A DNA stretch of 64,000 bases from Pedobacter steynii (GTDB taxonomy: Bacteria > Bacteroidota > Bacteroidia > Sphingobacteriales > Sphingobacteriaceae): contig NZ_FNGY01000010.1 in NCBI RefSeq assembly GCF_900103665.1, forward strand, positions 186,001 to 250,000. The letters run 5' to 3'. Both the position numbers and the translations under genes were made by a program. The notes below the pieces were generated by a model. It saw nothing but the letters and a program-made list of their open reading frames with translations. It made no database searches and was not told the origin of the DNA. Shown in pieces: positions 1 through 10,500 of this stretch (positions are counted from its first letter, which is position 1; each line of letters opens with the position of its first letter).

Positions 1-1
1 T

Positions 2-247
2 GTTTCTTTGGACCGTCCGGGTAAAAAAGCAGATTGGTTACAGGCGATAGAAAAAGATGGGTTAACATGGACACATGTTTCTGACCTGCAATTCTGGGAC
101 AATGCCGCTGCAAAGGCTTATGGCATTCAGTCTATCCCTGCAAACTACCTGATCGATCCAACTGGTAAAATTATTGCCAAAAACATCAGAGGTGAAGAAT
201 TACAAAAGAAATTAGCAGAAATCTTAGGCGCAGGACAATCTAAATAG
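2..247 (+). CDS. Thioredoxin-fold (TlpA/AhpC-like) protein, C-terminal part only
   Basis: This is the last 81 codons of a gene that begins before the window; the frame is open from base 2. The residues TWTHVSDLQFWDN, then AKAYGIQSIPANYLIDPTGKII, are the second half of a thioredoxin fold: the cis-proline segment (SIPANYLID) followed by the two closing strands. This matches TlpA/ResA-like thiol-disulfide reductases, which are abundant, usually periplasmic proteins in Bacteroidota. The active-site CxxC would lie upstream and cannot be seen. The family is clear; the exact reductase cannot be named. Confidence 0.8.
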   Translation, partial: VSLDRPGKKADWLQAIEKDGLTWTHVSDLQFWDNAAAKAYGIQSIPANYLIDPTGKIIAKNIRGEELQKKLAEILGAGQSK

Positions 248-336
248 TCTTGTTTTCTTAGATTCAAAATTTTTATTTAAACATCATCAGGGAGCCGGTT
301 TAGTGATGATCTGACCGTTGTACAACCCCCTGGCTA

Positions 337-389
337 AATGGCTGAATACCTGATTTGCATAGCAAATGGGAATTCAGCCATTTTCTTTT
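337..389 (+). terminator. Rho-independent-type terminator
   Basis: An 11-bp perfect inverted repeat (AATGGCTGAAT at 337-347 and ATTCAGCCATT at 372-382) is followed by a T-rich run. It lies about 90 nt after the stop of the thioredoxin-fold gene. The loop carries a second short palindrome (ATTTGCATAGCAAAT). Confidence 0.7.
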
Positions 390-710
390 ATCCGTACCGG
401 CCCTGTTTCAGGACGCTTCTTGATCTGCATCTCATTTGGTACAACAAGTATCCCCGCTTAGGGCAAGGTTATACCATGCTTCCAGTTGCTGTTATTTTGC
501 TTCTTTTTTGAGAGGAGGTTGCTAGGGCCTTATAGGGTCTGTAGCCCTGTCAACCTCGATTATTGTATGCTGAAATTTAACTGTAACCTAAACGTAATTG
601 GCAGCATGTTATACGTTTGGTATTGACTTTAATAGAAATTATTACTTATATTAGTGTTGTTGATGCTTAAAATATTAACTTTTTATTATTGAGTAATTAA
701 TCTATTAAAT
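390..710. other. Non-coding stretch with a bipartite hairpin
   Basis: No convincing gene lies here. At 515-557 there is a hairpin: GAGGTTG (515-521) pairs with CAACCTC (551-557), and inside it AGGGC (524-528) pairs with GCCCT (544-548), leaving a symmetric two-base internal loop. No T-run follows on either strand, so it does not look like a terminator. It could be a small RNA or part of a leader. Nothing else is recognised. Confidence 0.35.
612..619 (+). promoter_or_regulatory. Possible Bacteroidota -7 element
   Basis: TACGTTTG matches the TAnnTTTG -7 consensus of the Bacteroidota primary sigma factor and lies 91 nt before the DUF6266 start. No good TTTG -33 element is visible at the expected distance, so the call is weak. 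Confidence 0.3.
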
Positions 711-1532
711 ATGGCAAAAGCACCAAATGGGCCTCTGGGCCCCTTAAATGGAAAATTAAGCAATCTGGTTTTTTATATGTTAAATGGACAGCCAGTCGTT
801 CGTACCATTGGCGATCCGGGTAAACCAAGCCGGAATCAGCTGGCTAACCGTCAGGCGATGTCGGTGACGATGGATATGGTACGAATGATCTCTGAGTTTA
901 CAAACGTCAGTTTTGAGCTGGAAGCAAAAGGAACGGTTAGAAACGCACATAATCTGGCTACTTCTTACATCAAAAAACATGCGATAAAAGGCGAATACCC
1001 CAATCTCTCTGTGGATTATGCGAAGGTGATCCTGAGCAACGGTACTTTACCCGGCGCAAATGACCTGAAAATTGAGAAGAACGAAAAAGGAGTTTTAGTG
1101 AGCTGGGACCCCAGCGGCTGGTACAATGATATCGTCATGATTCTGCTCTATCATCCCCTGAAAAAAACGGCGAGGCCGGTTATTAATGCGTGTCGCAGAG
1201 ATGCAGGGAGCTATTTTGTGGATTTACATTCAGAACTTGTCGAAGAACCAATAGAAGCTTATATCTGCTTCAGAGCAGCCAACGGCAAGGCCATTTCCGA
1301 TAGTCAATACATTGGCAACCTGAACGGAGCAGTCGAAAGTCAGGAGGAGATCGCGCAAAAGCAAAAATATGCTTTGGTAAAGCAACGTTTTGATGCTGTG
1401 GAGGCCGATTATTTAAAACAGATGGAGGATAACCGGGGGAATCCCGTCGATAGCAAAGCATTCCGAAACCTGGAAAGGGAGTATGAGGTGTTAAAGAATA
1501 AACTGGAGCATCTTCCGGGAAAGCCGGGTTAG
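711..1532 (+). CDS. DUF6266 family protein
   Basis: The 273-residue product opens with the signature of DUF6266, a family found mainly in Pedobacter and relatives: an initial MAKAPNG segment, a Gly-rich stretch, then NGQPVVRTIGDPGKPSRNQLANRQ. No function is known. The protein has no signal peptide or membrane segment. Residues about 220-270 are highly charged and probably helical or coiled coil (EEIAQKQKYALVKQ and onwards). The gene stands alone, with a non-coding stretch upstream and an outer-membrane protein gene about 115 nt downstream on the same strand. The family call is firm; the role is unknown. Confidence 0.8.
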   Translation: MAKAPNGPLGPLNGKLSNLVFYMLNGQPVVRTIGDPGKPSRNQLANRQAMSVTMDMVRMISEFTNVSFELEAKGTVRNAHNLATSYIKKHAIKGEYPNLSVDYAKVILSNGTLPGANDLKIEKNEKGVLVSWDPSGWYNDIVMILLYHPLKKTARPVINACRRDAGSYFVDLHSELVEEPIEAYICFRAANGKAISDSQYIGNLNGAVESQEEIAQKQKYALVKQRFDAVEADYLKQMEDNRGNPVDSKAFRNLEREYEVLKNKLEHLPGKPG

Positions 1533-1647
1533 ATTTTATGGGCAAAAAAGGCTACAAAAGGATGATGATTTAATTATCCTGCTAAAGGATTATATTATTA
1601 TTTTTGACAGCCGTTTATCAAAACGGTTTGAACCAAAAATAGAATAT

Positions 1648-2658
1648 ATGCGGATTCGCTTACTCTTGACTTTTGCTGTATTGTGTACAGCCTTTAATAA
1701 CATTTATGCCCAGGAACTGGAAGGAAATTTAAATTTTCACGGATTCGCAGACAACAGGGAGTACGCAAGGTCGAACCGGTTTTCAGAAACCATTTTCGGA
1801 TTGAGGGTTACTCCATCGGTGGGACTATTGATAGATAGTGCACATCGAATCAGGCTTGGTGTAAATGTGATGCACGAATTTGGCTCTCCGAAATTCAGCA
1901 ACAAAGCGGATATCGTAGCTTACTATCAATACCTTAAGAAAAACTGGAATTTCTATATGGGCGCTTTCCCGAGAGAGGGTTTGATCTCTGATTTTCCAAG
2001 AGCAATTTTGAATGATACACTCAATTATTACCGTCCGAATGTGGAGGGGATGTTGGTAAAGTATGAAAATGAAAACTGGAAACAGGTCATCTTTATCGAC
2101 TGGACCAGCAGACAAACGGCAACAGCGAGGGAGAACTTTATTTTTGGATTTTCCGGACGTTATAAGAAAGATGCGTTTTTTGTTTCTCACTATGCGATGA
2201 TGCTGCATAATGCAGGTCCGGGGATCCCTATCCCTGATGATCATATTCAGGATAATGGTGCAGCAATGGTTAAAGCTGGAGTAGACCTTTCCCACAAAAC
2301 ATTTTTGGATTCCCTGACGATTAGTGCAGGAGGAATGATGTCCTTTGAGCGCACCCGTACCGTTGGGGGATGGCAAACGCCAAAAGGCTTAGTGGTGGAC
2401 TTAAGTCTGGAGTACCATAGGTTTGGAATCACCAATTTCTTTTACAAAGGAGAAGGCCATCATTTGATCATGGGCGATAAGTTTTATACTTCTAAAACGT
2501 ATAACAGAACGGACCTGACCTGGCGCCCGATTATTTATAAGAATCTGGAAGGTAAACTGGCGCTGTCTTTTCACTTTGTTGATGGGGTGATTGATAGCCA
2601 GCAGGCCTTCGGGTTAAGGTATAATCTTTTTGGAAGCAGATCGCTGAAAAGAAAATAA
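1648..2658 (+). CDS. Predicted outer-membrane beta-barrel protein
   Basis: The 336-residue product starts with a clear Sec signal peptide ending in NIYA-QE. The rest has alternating aromatic and polar residues typical of transmembrane beta strands (for example NWNFYMGAF, FFVSHYAMML, LALSFHFVDG) and ends in basic residues. Many strands are separated by short turns, and no enzymatic motif is visible. I do not recognise a named family. It may be a porin-like or phosphate-selective-porin-like barrel, but this rests only on strand pattern. A strong terminator follows, so it is probably the last gene of its transcript. Confidence 0.65.
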   Translation: MRIRLLLTFAVLCTAFNNIYAQELEGNLNFHGFADNREYARSNRFSETIFGLRVTPSVGLLIDSAHRIRLGVNVMHEFGSPKFSNKADIVAYYQYLKKNWNFYMGAFPREGLISDFPRAILNDTLNYYRPNVEGMLVKYENENWKQVIFIDWTSRQTATARENFIFGFSGRYKKDAFFVSHYAMMLHNAGPGIPIPDDHIQDNGAAMVKAGVDLSHKTFLDSLTISAGGMMSFERTRTVGGWQTPKGLVVDLSLEYHRFGITNFFYKGEGHHLIMGDKFYTSKTYNRTDLTWRPIIYKNLEGKLALSFHFVDGVIDSQQAFGLRYNLFGSRSLKRK

Positions 2659-2668
2659 GGATAAAGGG

Positions 2669-2697
2669 AAAGCGCTAAATTTTAGCGCTTTTTTGTT
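2669..2697 (+). terminator. Rho-independent terminator
   Basis: AAGCGCTAAA (2670-2679) and TTTAGCGCTT (2681-2690) form a perfect 10-bp stem followed by a run of T. It lies 11 nt after the barrel gene's stop. Confidence 0.85.
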
Positions 2698-2744
2698 GTA
2701 AAGTATTTTATTATTGTTAATACCTGGACGATCCCTGGAATAAG

Positions 2745-3011
2745 GTGGCAGTGGATTTTAAACTGATAGAGAAATATAAGGATTTAGGTATAGCGGACGT
2801 GATTGACGATGAGAAGTTTAATAACATTTCAGTAGTTCATCATTCGACTGTTATAGACGGATCGATTTTGACAGAAGTTGAAGCACAGGTGTTAATTAAC
2901 GAGGGCCTTACTCCTAAAGGAAAGCCCTTAAATCATAGTCTAATGGTTACAGACCCTTTTAATGCATTAAAAATTTGGCATTTAAGCATAATTATAGAGG
3001 TAAATCACTAG
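2745..3011 (+). CDS. Short hypothetical protein, possibly a gene remnant
   Basis: An 88-codon frame opens with GTG. The product is acidic and mixed alpha/beta in character, with no signal peptide, and I recognise no family. The frame follows a terminator, lacks an evident ribosome binding site and sits just before the RHS island, so it could be a leftover from island turnover. The second in-frame GTG (2751) is an alternative start. Coding potential is plausible but unproven. Confidence 0.35.
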   Translation: MAVDFKLIEKYKDLGIADVIDDEKFNNISVVHHSTVIDGSILTEVEAQVLINEGLTPKGKPLNHSLMVTDPFNALKIWHLSIIIEVNH

Positions 3012-3266
3012 AATCTGTTTGTTTTAAATGCATGAAAAAAATTCCTAAAAAAAAGAATATATATATATCCGCTATTGTCATATATTTAGCAGAAATAAAT
3101 TAATCCCATTGCTAACGTCTCTCCGGGTAATTGAAATGTGTGCTGTGGATTAGTGTTTACCTGAATAGAGCGGTATGATATCGCCTTATGAAAACTACTT
3201 TAAATACCTGTACTTCTTTACTGACATCTCCTTTGTCACTTATAATTACTCCCCGGTCTTGAGTTG

Positions 3267-6200
3267 ATGAGTAATAATGTCCTGAAACCTAATCCAGAAT
3301 CGACCAATAAAACCAAAATGATACATAACCTATCTCGTATTGTAACTGTTGTTACTTTACTATTCTTTGCCAAAACTAGTTTTGCTCAACCAAGAGTTGT
3401 CGCTGAAAGTCCTCAAGTTTCTTCTATTGGAAGGTATTGGGATATTCCTGTAGGGGGATATACCGGAACACCGGACATTAATCTTCCCCTGTATAAACTC
3501 CAAATAGGAGGATTGGAGCTACCGATAACGATGTCTTATCATGCTTCGGGTGTTAAAGTAAAAGATGAAGCTTCCTGGGTAGGATTAGGTTGGACATTGA
3601 ACGTCGGAGGGATGATTAATAAAGTCGTAAATGGAGAGGAAGATACTCAAACAGGACTCGAGTTGAGAGGGGACTTGGCATGGCATGGACCAAATCGAAT
3701 CAAAGTTAATCTATCGAGAACAATGCTGAAAGGTTTTTTGTCGGCTGATAAAGATTTTCTAAGAAACATCATGTTTAGCCCATATAATAAGACAAGATAC
3801 CAGTATTCAGACCTGATGGAAGGGTATAAAGATTTGGATTTTATTAATATGCGATATCTAAGCAATACAGGTTTGTATCTCTACGGCAACGATCCGTTAC
3901 GAGCAACTCCAAGCTTAATTGATATCAAAGCATTTGGTAAAAATGACTTTTCTCCGGATTTATATTTATGTAATGTAAACGGAATGAGCGGTAGTTGGAT
4001 GTATGGTCTGGATAATAAGCCTCATGAAATTAAGGCGAACAATTTTAAAATTGAGGGTGGACCCAGTGCATGGAAAATTACAGATGCCAAAGGCATTCAA
4101 TACCATTTTAACGACTATGGAAAGACCACTAAGTTGGCAAAAACCTATTTTACCTATACTCCGGGTTATGCGTTAAGCACCAGAACGTCAATTGATAGCC
4201 TCGCTGATTCCACCTACAAGTATAATTCAAATATTTCTTCGGCGTATTTAAATAAAATGATATCTCCGACAGGTGAAGAGATAAATATCTATTATTCTAA
4301 AAAGGTGTATAGCAATTATCATACACCAACAATAATACATAACAAGGAATGGATGAGTGGTGAATTTGATCTTGGAGGACCGTTGCCTCCTGAAAGTTTA
4401 CCCAATTCCTATTATAACGACGCGATCTCTGCAATGATGCAGGCGTTTCCAAAGCCTGATGATATTATCTATACTTCTACAATAGAACAAAGTAGTGTCG
4501 AGGAATTTTACCCGGATTCAATCACATCCAGAAAAGAACTTATAAAGTTTATAAAATTGCCAAGAGTGGATATTCCAAATGGAATACGATTGTCAGAAAT
4601 TCAGATCTATAGTAAAACATCTCAAGGCTTAAAACTGGTTAAGCAAATCCTTTTTGATAATGATCAATATTTTGCACTAAGAGCGCCATCACTAAAAGAC
4701 ACAGACAAGAGATTAAAATTAGGTGGCATCGAAAACAAAGGTGCAATAAATGGGCAGGCCAGTCTGGGAGATAAGTTTAGTTTCTTATATGATAATAGTC
4801 CGCTTCCTTCCAAATCCAACTATAATGGAGGAATCAATAATATTCTTAAAGTGCCTGATCAAAGAGGGGATAATCAGGATAATTACGGGTATATTTCTTA
4901 TTTAAATACCCCTTATAATGTGTATAGAGATAATATAGATGTTAAAAATAACCAGGCTGGAATCTTACAAAAGATCATTTATCCTACGGGTGGATATATG
5001 GAGTATAAATATGAATCGAATAGGTATGATACCGGAGATTTAGGAGCTGGATTAAGGGTGAAAGAAACTACCTTGAAAATGGGCGATTCTTTGTTGTTAA
5101 AACAAGAGTATTCCTATATCCACGGAACACAACTGACGTTTAATCAGTTTACTAATAAACAAGAAGCCTTCAAGGTAGTCATGGAGTACAAAGATGCACT
5201 TTCAAATATAAATGCAAGAGCAATCACCTATAATCATACCCTTTCGACCGCACCTTATCGCAGTATAAATTTAGGGGGCTATGGAAGTGACTTATTTGTT
5301 TATGCTAATATCGAGGTTTCGGAAATGGGGAGTGTAAATAAAGGGAAAACATCTTATCAATTTTCTACTTCAGATAATGATTTTAAGGAGAAAGAAGATT
5401 TAATAAGAAGTTTTTCGGTCGGTACCCCTGTACAGGATATGCCATCGACTTATCCACTTGGTAATTTTATATCATTTAACTTTCCGCAAATAAAATACTC
5501 CTCTTCTTTAGGTAATTTGCTTAAAAAGACGGTGTTTAGGTATTCAAATGATGGGTATAAGAAGGTATTAGAGGAAGAGAATAAGTATTTGACAAATGCT
5601 GAATCCAGAGGCCCTGATCAAACAACTAAAGAGAATAGCGATCTTCCGGTATATAGAAAGAGTTCTCTGGTCTGGGATCTTCGTTTTAGTAGTATGGCCC
5701 CCGATAAAAATAATCCTGGTGTTTCTGTGACAACACCGCCGCCTTTTCCAGGGGAATTTGGAGCAAGGGGGTTTTGGTCCGTAAGCAGTGTATACCTTCC
5801 GCCAATGGCACAAGGGTTTAATGATCTTATCGACGACCAAATGTTCATGCTTACAGACCCAAAGGTTACTAAGAGATATTGGTATCCTTCTCAGATTTTA
5901 ATGAATAATATTTCACCGTTCTATAAGAAAATAGCACAAACAACGGTCAGGACATATGACATGAATGACGATAGTAAATTTGTTGAACAGATTAAAAAGT
6001 TTGATTATGATACAGCAGAGGATATTGATGCTAACAAAATAACCGATATCCTGAGTAAGGAAAATACTTTAGAGCATGTTTATTTGTACGCTAAAGATGC
6101 CAGGATAAATCAGTTGGATGCTAAACATATACTCAGTGAGGTTGTGGAATCATCGGTTTACAATACCTCTAATAGCATCAGGAATTTAATATCTCTTGAA

Positions 6201-7502
6201 AAAAATACTTATTATCCGGACCGCCCGCTCTTGTTTGAAAAGCTAAAATTGGATGTGCCAAAAAACCTGTTTAATGCTGAGTTTATCATCAACAAGTATG
6301 ATGCGAATTCGAATGTTCTGGAGGTCTCCAATTCAGCAGGGGTAAAAAAAGCCTATCGTTGGAATAAGGCCAAAACTTTTCCAATAGCAGAGTGTATCAA
6401 TGCCACAGAATCTGAGTTTTTTTATGAGTCTTTTGAAGATAATGGGGTGGTTAGCGATGCACATACAGGCGTTGCTTCATTCAATGGTTCGTACAATACT
6501 GCGAGCTTTTTTACCAAGCCCGAAAATGGAAGAAAATACTTAATTAGTTATTGGTATGTAAGTAATGGGGCCTGGAAGCATAGTGGGGACTTGATCTATA
6601 GTGGACAGGTTTTAACTGGAACTTTGGATGATATTAGAATTTTTCCTGAAAATAGCGGGTTGTCAACTTATACCTATGACTCTTCATTTGGAATTACTTC
6701 CAGGACTGATGAAAGGAATTATACTACATTTTATAATTATGATGAATTTGGAAGATTAAAAAATACAAAAGATCAAAACCAAAATATCATCAAGACCTAT
6801 GACTATAATTATTCCACAAATCCGAATTGGGTTGATGTCGCCTGTAATTGTCTGATTGATCAAACAGGTGTGAATACAGGGCAGGTCACCAAAACGCAAA
6901 AGAATTTTAACCCTAGAAGTGGAGTCACTTACAACACTTTACGCTCGGTAACCATTACAGACAGAGAGATATGTCCATTTATTAATGCCAGGCTTACACA
7001 ACTTATTTCTAAGAATGATTGTACCGAAGGAACCGGGAGCAAGGAGGAGTATACCATTCCGGCGGGGCAGTATAGTTCGCTAATATCCCAACAAGATGCG
7101 GATAGCAAGGCGTTACAAAGCATCAGCACACTTGGGCAGGCTTTCGCTAATCAAAATGGTGTTTGTACCGCTAGTTTTAAAGTAGAAAATTTTGTGAATG
7201 ATAACAATAGCACGATAACGGTGAAATTTACCAATATCTCAACCTTAAAAGTTTATGAAGTGACAGCCAAAGGAGGGGGAGGAGTTAATGCTAAAAGGAA
7301 CATTTCTATACCGGGTGGCAATTACAAGATAGAAATAAAAGCATTGGGAATCAGTGCTCCATTCTCTGCAATTGCATTAAATAGCGCTACTGCAAATATG
7401 GGTTATACTACCCCCGGGACGATCATAAATTATACTTTCAATAACCAGCTGATTGTTTCAGGTGTAGACTATAATATTATTCCAATAACTGAATTGCCAT
7501 AG
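3267..7502 (+). CDS. Large secreted YD/RHS-type protein with a DUF5977 domain
   Basis: The protein has about 1,411 residues. A hydrophobic signal segment (IVTVVTLLFFAKTSFAQ) lies about 18-40 residues in, so the true start may be ATG 3318 rather than ATG 3267; a TTG at 3264 is also in frame. The mature start (PQVSSIGRYWDIPVGGYTG, then LPLYKLQIGG and GLGWTLNVGG) is the usual beginning of giant RHS-associated proteins of Bacteroidota. YD-type repeats occur near residues 1130-1190 (YTYDSSFGIT, YNYDEFGRL). A DUF5977 module, with conserved cysteines and YTIPAGQYSS, occupies about 1230-1310. There is no RHS core or toxin tip. The gene precedes the full RHS gene by 74 nt and is probably co-transcribed with it. 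Inference: it forms part of the export shell or cell-surface scaffold of the RHS system. Confidence 0.75.
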   Translation: MSNNVLKPNPESTNKTKMIHNLSRIVTVVTLLFFAKTSFAQPRVVAESPQVSSIGRYWDIPVGGYTGTPDINLPLYKLQIGGLELPITMSYHASGVKVKDEASWVGLGWTLNVGGMINKVVNGEEDTQTGLELRGDLAWHGPNRIKVNLSRTMLKGFLSADKDFLRNIMFSPYNKTRYQYSDLMEGYKDLDFINMRYLSNTGLYLYGNDPLRATPSLIDIKAFGKNDFSPDLYLCNVNGMSGSWMYGLDNKPHEIKANNFKIEGGPSAWKITDAKGIQYHFNDYGKTTKLAKTYFTYTPGYALSTRTSIDSLADSTYKYNSNISSAYLNKMISPTGEEINIYYSKKVYSNYHTPTIIHNKEWMSGEFDLGGPLPPESLPNSYYNDAISAMMQAFPKPDDIIYTSTIEQSSVEEFYPDSITSRKELIKFIKLPRVDIPNGIRLSEIQIYSKTSQGLKLVKQILFDNDQYFALRAPSLKDTDKRLKLGGIENKGAINGQASLGDKFSFLYDNSPLPSKSNYNGGINNILKVPDQRGDNQDNYGYISYLNTPYNVYRDNIDVKNNQAGILQKIIYPTGGYMEYKYESNRYDTGDLGAGLRVKETTLKMGDSLLLKQEYSYIHGTQLTFNQFTNKQEAFKVVMEYKDALSNINARAITYNHTLSTAPYRSINLGGYGSDLFVYANIEVSEMGSVNKGKTSYQFSTSDNDFKEKEDLIRSFSVGTPVQDMPSTYPLGNFISFNFPQIKYSSSLGNLLKKTVFRYSNDGYKKVLEEENKYLTNAESRGPDQTTKENSDLPVYRKSSLVWDLRFSSMAPDKNNPGVSVTTPPPFPGEFGARGFWSVSSVYLPPMAQGFNDLIDDQMFMLTDPKVTKRYWYPSQILMNNISPFYKKIAQTTVRTYDMNDDSKFVEQIKKFDYDTAEDIDANKITDILSKENTLEHVYLYAKDARINQLDAKHILSEVVESSVYNTSNSIRNLISLEKNTYYPDRPLLFEKLKLDVPKNLFNAEFIINKYDANSNVLEVSNSAGVKKAYRWNKAKTFPIAECINATESEFFYESFEDNGVVSDAHTGVASFNGSYNTASFFTKPENGRKYLISYWYVSNGAWKHSGDLIYSGQVLTGTLDDIRIFPENSGLSTYTYDSSFGITSRTDERNYTTFYNYDEFGRLKNTKDQNQNIIKTYDYNYSTNPNWVDVACNCLIDQTGVNTGQVTKTQKNFNPRSGVTYNTLRSVTITDREICPFINARLTQLISKNDCTEGTGSKEEYTIPAGQYSSLISQQDADSKALQSISTLGQAFANQNGVCTASFKVENFVNDNNSTITVKFTNISTLKVYEVTAKGGGGVNAKRNISIPGGNYKIEIKALGISAPFSAIALNSATANMGYTTPGTIINYTFNNQLIVSGVDYNIIPITELP

Positions 7503-7576
7503 GTTGGTGAGATTCACATTACACCATATCAATATTACCAATACCATATCCGAACTCAGACAAAAGAATGCTATAA

Positions 7577-10500
7577 ATGAAGATAAAATTAACGCTACCG
7601 GGACTTCTGCTTTTACTTGTGGTTGGACCTGTTTATGCACAACAGCCAGATATCGAAGTAAGCAGTTATACTAAACAGAAGACAATTAGTGCGTCAAGAA
7701 GTGTAACCCTTAAAACCGGTTTTCATGTTCCTGCGGGAGATACACTCCGGATCTTTATCGATGGAGGGCTTCAGCATTGTGTCGATCAGATCTTTCAGCC
7801 AAGCGCTAACCAAAACTATATATTGACCCGAACTTTCAAAGTTCCAAATGTGACTGCAGAGAATATTGGAGTTATACGCAAAACCTGCGAAGAAAATCAG
7901 GTGATCCAGTATTTCGATGGTCTCGGCAGGCCTGTTCAAATGATCAATGTTCATGGAAGTCCAACCTTTCGCGACTTGATTACGCCGGTTGCATACGATG
8001 CCTTTGGCCGGGAGGAGAAAAAATATTTACCTTACTCAGGAACACTGGCGACAAGTAACGGAAGTTATAAACCTGCCGCATTGACGGAACAAAATTCCTT
8101 TTATACAACTCCGGGAACAACAACTGGCTGGGCTGCCCCAGGTGTAACCGCCATCCCTAATGCTGCCTTTTCTAAAACAATCTTTGAAGCTTCACCTTTA
8201 AACCGGGTGCTGGAACAGGGAGCCCCAGGTGTTGCATGGCAGCCAGCGGCTACCAGAACCACTACAGGCAGAACTGCTATGCTCAGCTACGGAGCGAATA
8301 ACAGCTTGACCGACTATGCCACAACAGGCCTTGCGGTAAGGTTGTATAATGCCACAACAGTTTTGGCTGAGCCCTATAAGAGGACCTTGTCCGGTACCGG
8401 TTATTACGGGGCTAATCAGCTTTATCTGACTATTAGCAAAGACGAGAATTGGACTTCCGCTGATGGAAAGGCAGGGACGGTAGAGGAGTATAAGGATAAA
8501 GAGGGACGAGTGGTATTGAAAAGGTTGTTCAATAAATCAGGAACAACAACAGAGGTGTTGTCTACTTATTATGTTTATGACGACTTTGGAAATCTCAGTT
8601 TTGTATTGCCTCCGGGGGCTAATCCGGATGCAGTAGTGGTGCCGACTCAGACTGTTTTGGATGATTTTTGCTATCAATATCGTTATGACGGCAGAAAAAG
8701 ATTGATTGAAAAGAAGTTGCCCGTAAAAGGCTGGGAATTTCTATTGTACAATAAACTGGATCAAGTGGTGGCGACCCAGGATGCATTACAGAGAGCGAAG
8801 GCACCCCAGGAATATACGTTTACTAAATATGATGCATTGGGGCGGGTGGTGTTAACAGGGATATGTAGTCCCCCTGGAAGTACAGCTAATGTTTCTCAGC
8901 GTGAAGTCTTTCAGTCTGTCTTAGATAGAGAGACTGTGCTTTGGGAGGAGCGTGTTGAATCGGGTAATGGTTATAATGGACTGAGTAGCCCTAACAACAG
9001 TTTTATTACGACGATATTAACAATTAATTATTATAATGACTATTCCGTTCCAGGATTACCGGCTATTCCACCATATAACCTTTCAGGTAGTTACAGTAAG
9101 ATGTTGAAGGGGCTTCCAACTGTAAGTCGTATCAATGTTCTGGGCACTAATGATATGTTATGGAATGTCCAATATTATGATGATGAAGGCCGGGTAGTGA
9201 AGACAATTCAGCAGCATTATAAGGGAGGAGAAGTTAGAGCTGATAATTATGATGAAGTAACCAATACTTACAGTTTCCCTGGAGAACTGGTGAATAGTAC
9301 CAGAAAGCATTTTGTTTTAGGAGCAGAGAAACTATATGTCTATAATGAATTTGCCTATGATCATCAGGGACGAAAAACAGATACTAAACAAAAGACCGGA
9401 GATAATTCAGCAACGACTAATCCACTGGTTGTCCTGTCCAGAACTAACTATAATGAAGTCGGTCAGGTAACTAGCAAAGAACTCCATAGCACCAATGATG
9501 GAGCTGGTTTTGCTCAGAAAGTAGATTATGCTTATAATCCAAGAGGCTGGATGGAAAGAGCGTCTGCTCCTTTGTTTGCAACTGAACTGAAATATGAGAA
9601 GGACTCTGTAGGACTAATTCCGCAATATAACGGAAACATCAGTATGCAGAAATGGGGTGTAAATACCGGACTATCCAAGGCTTATACTTACACCTACGAC
9701 AAATTGAACCGCTTGAGCGCTGGGGTTAGTACTGGCAATAATAACGAGCAGATCGGATATGACGTGATGGGGAATATTACGAGCCTGCAGCGTCATTCAG
9801 CAAATACCTTAATTGATCAGTTGACGTACAGTTACGCTGGAAATAAATTAAATACGGTTACCGATGAGAATACTAGCAATACGGATGTTAGTTTCCAGCT
9901 ACCTGGTGCTACTTCCTATACTTATGATTTAAATGGGAATATGATTTCCCGAAGTAATGTAAGCCATGCAGGAAATAATCTGTCAGGAATTACCTATAAT
10001 ATATTGAATCTTCCTGCAACGGTTAATGCCAATGGAGCCTTGATTGCCTATGGTTATGATGCAAATGGGGGCAAACTAAGGAAACAGGTTACAGGCGCTG
10101 TAAATTCATTTAATGAGTATATTAGTGGTATCCAATACGAAGAAGGTGTGATGAAATTTGTGAGTACAGAAGCTGGGCGGGTTGTTCGCAATAGTGCGAC
10201 AAATTACAGCTATGAGTATACGCTTAGTGATCACCTAGGAAATGGACGGTTGTATTTTGATATTAATGCTGGGGTTGCAAGAAAAATTCAGCAGACAGAT
10301 TACTATCCTTTTGGGCTGGGCATACAAGGAACACTTTCTGGGATCGAGAACAAGTACCAGTATAATGGGAAAGAGAAGCAGGATCAAGAGAAGATGTATG
10401 ATTACGGGGCAAGGTTCTATGATCCGGTGATTGGTAGGTGGAATGTAGTAGATCCTTTGGCGGAGAAAGATAGAAAGACAACCCCTTATGCTTATGGATT

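Noticed and set aside
1825..2376. A long open frame antisense to the outer-membrane barrel gene
   Set aside because: It lies fully opposite a well-supported gene, its product is rich in Cys, His and Arg with no domain, and its start has no context. It is a shadow frame.
3050..3075. AT dinucleotide run as a microsatellite or phase-variation switch
   Set aside because: It is short, lies in a non-coding gap about 200 nt before the next gene, and there is no sign that its length would change a reading frame.
3188..3262. A 24-codon ATG frame ending just before the giant YD protein gene, possible leader peptide
   Set aside because: No ribosome binding site, no regulatory codon run and no attenuator-like hairpins; a short chance frame is more likely.
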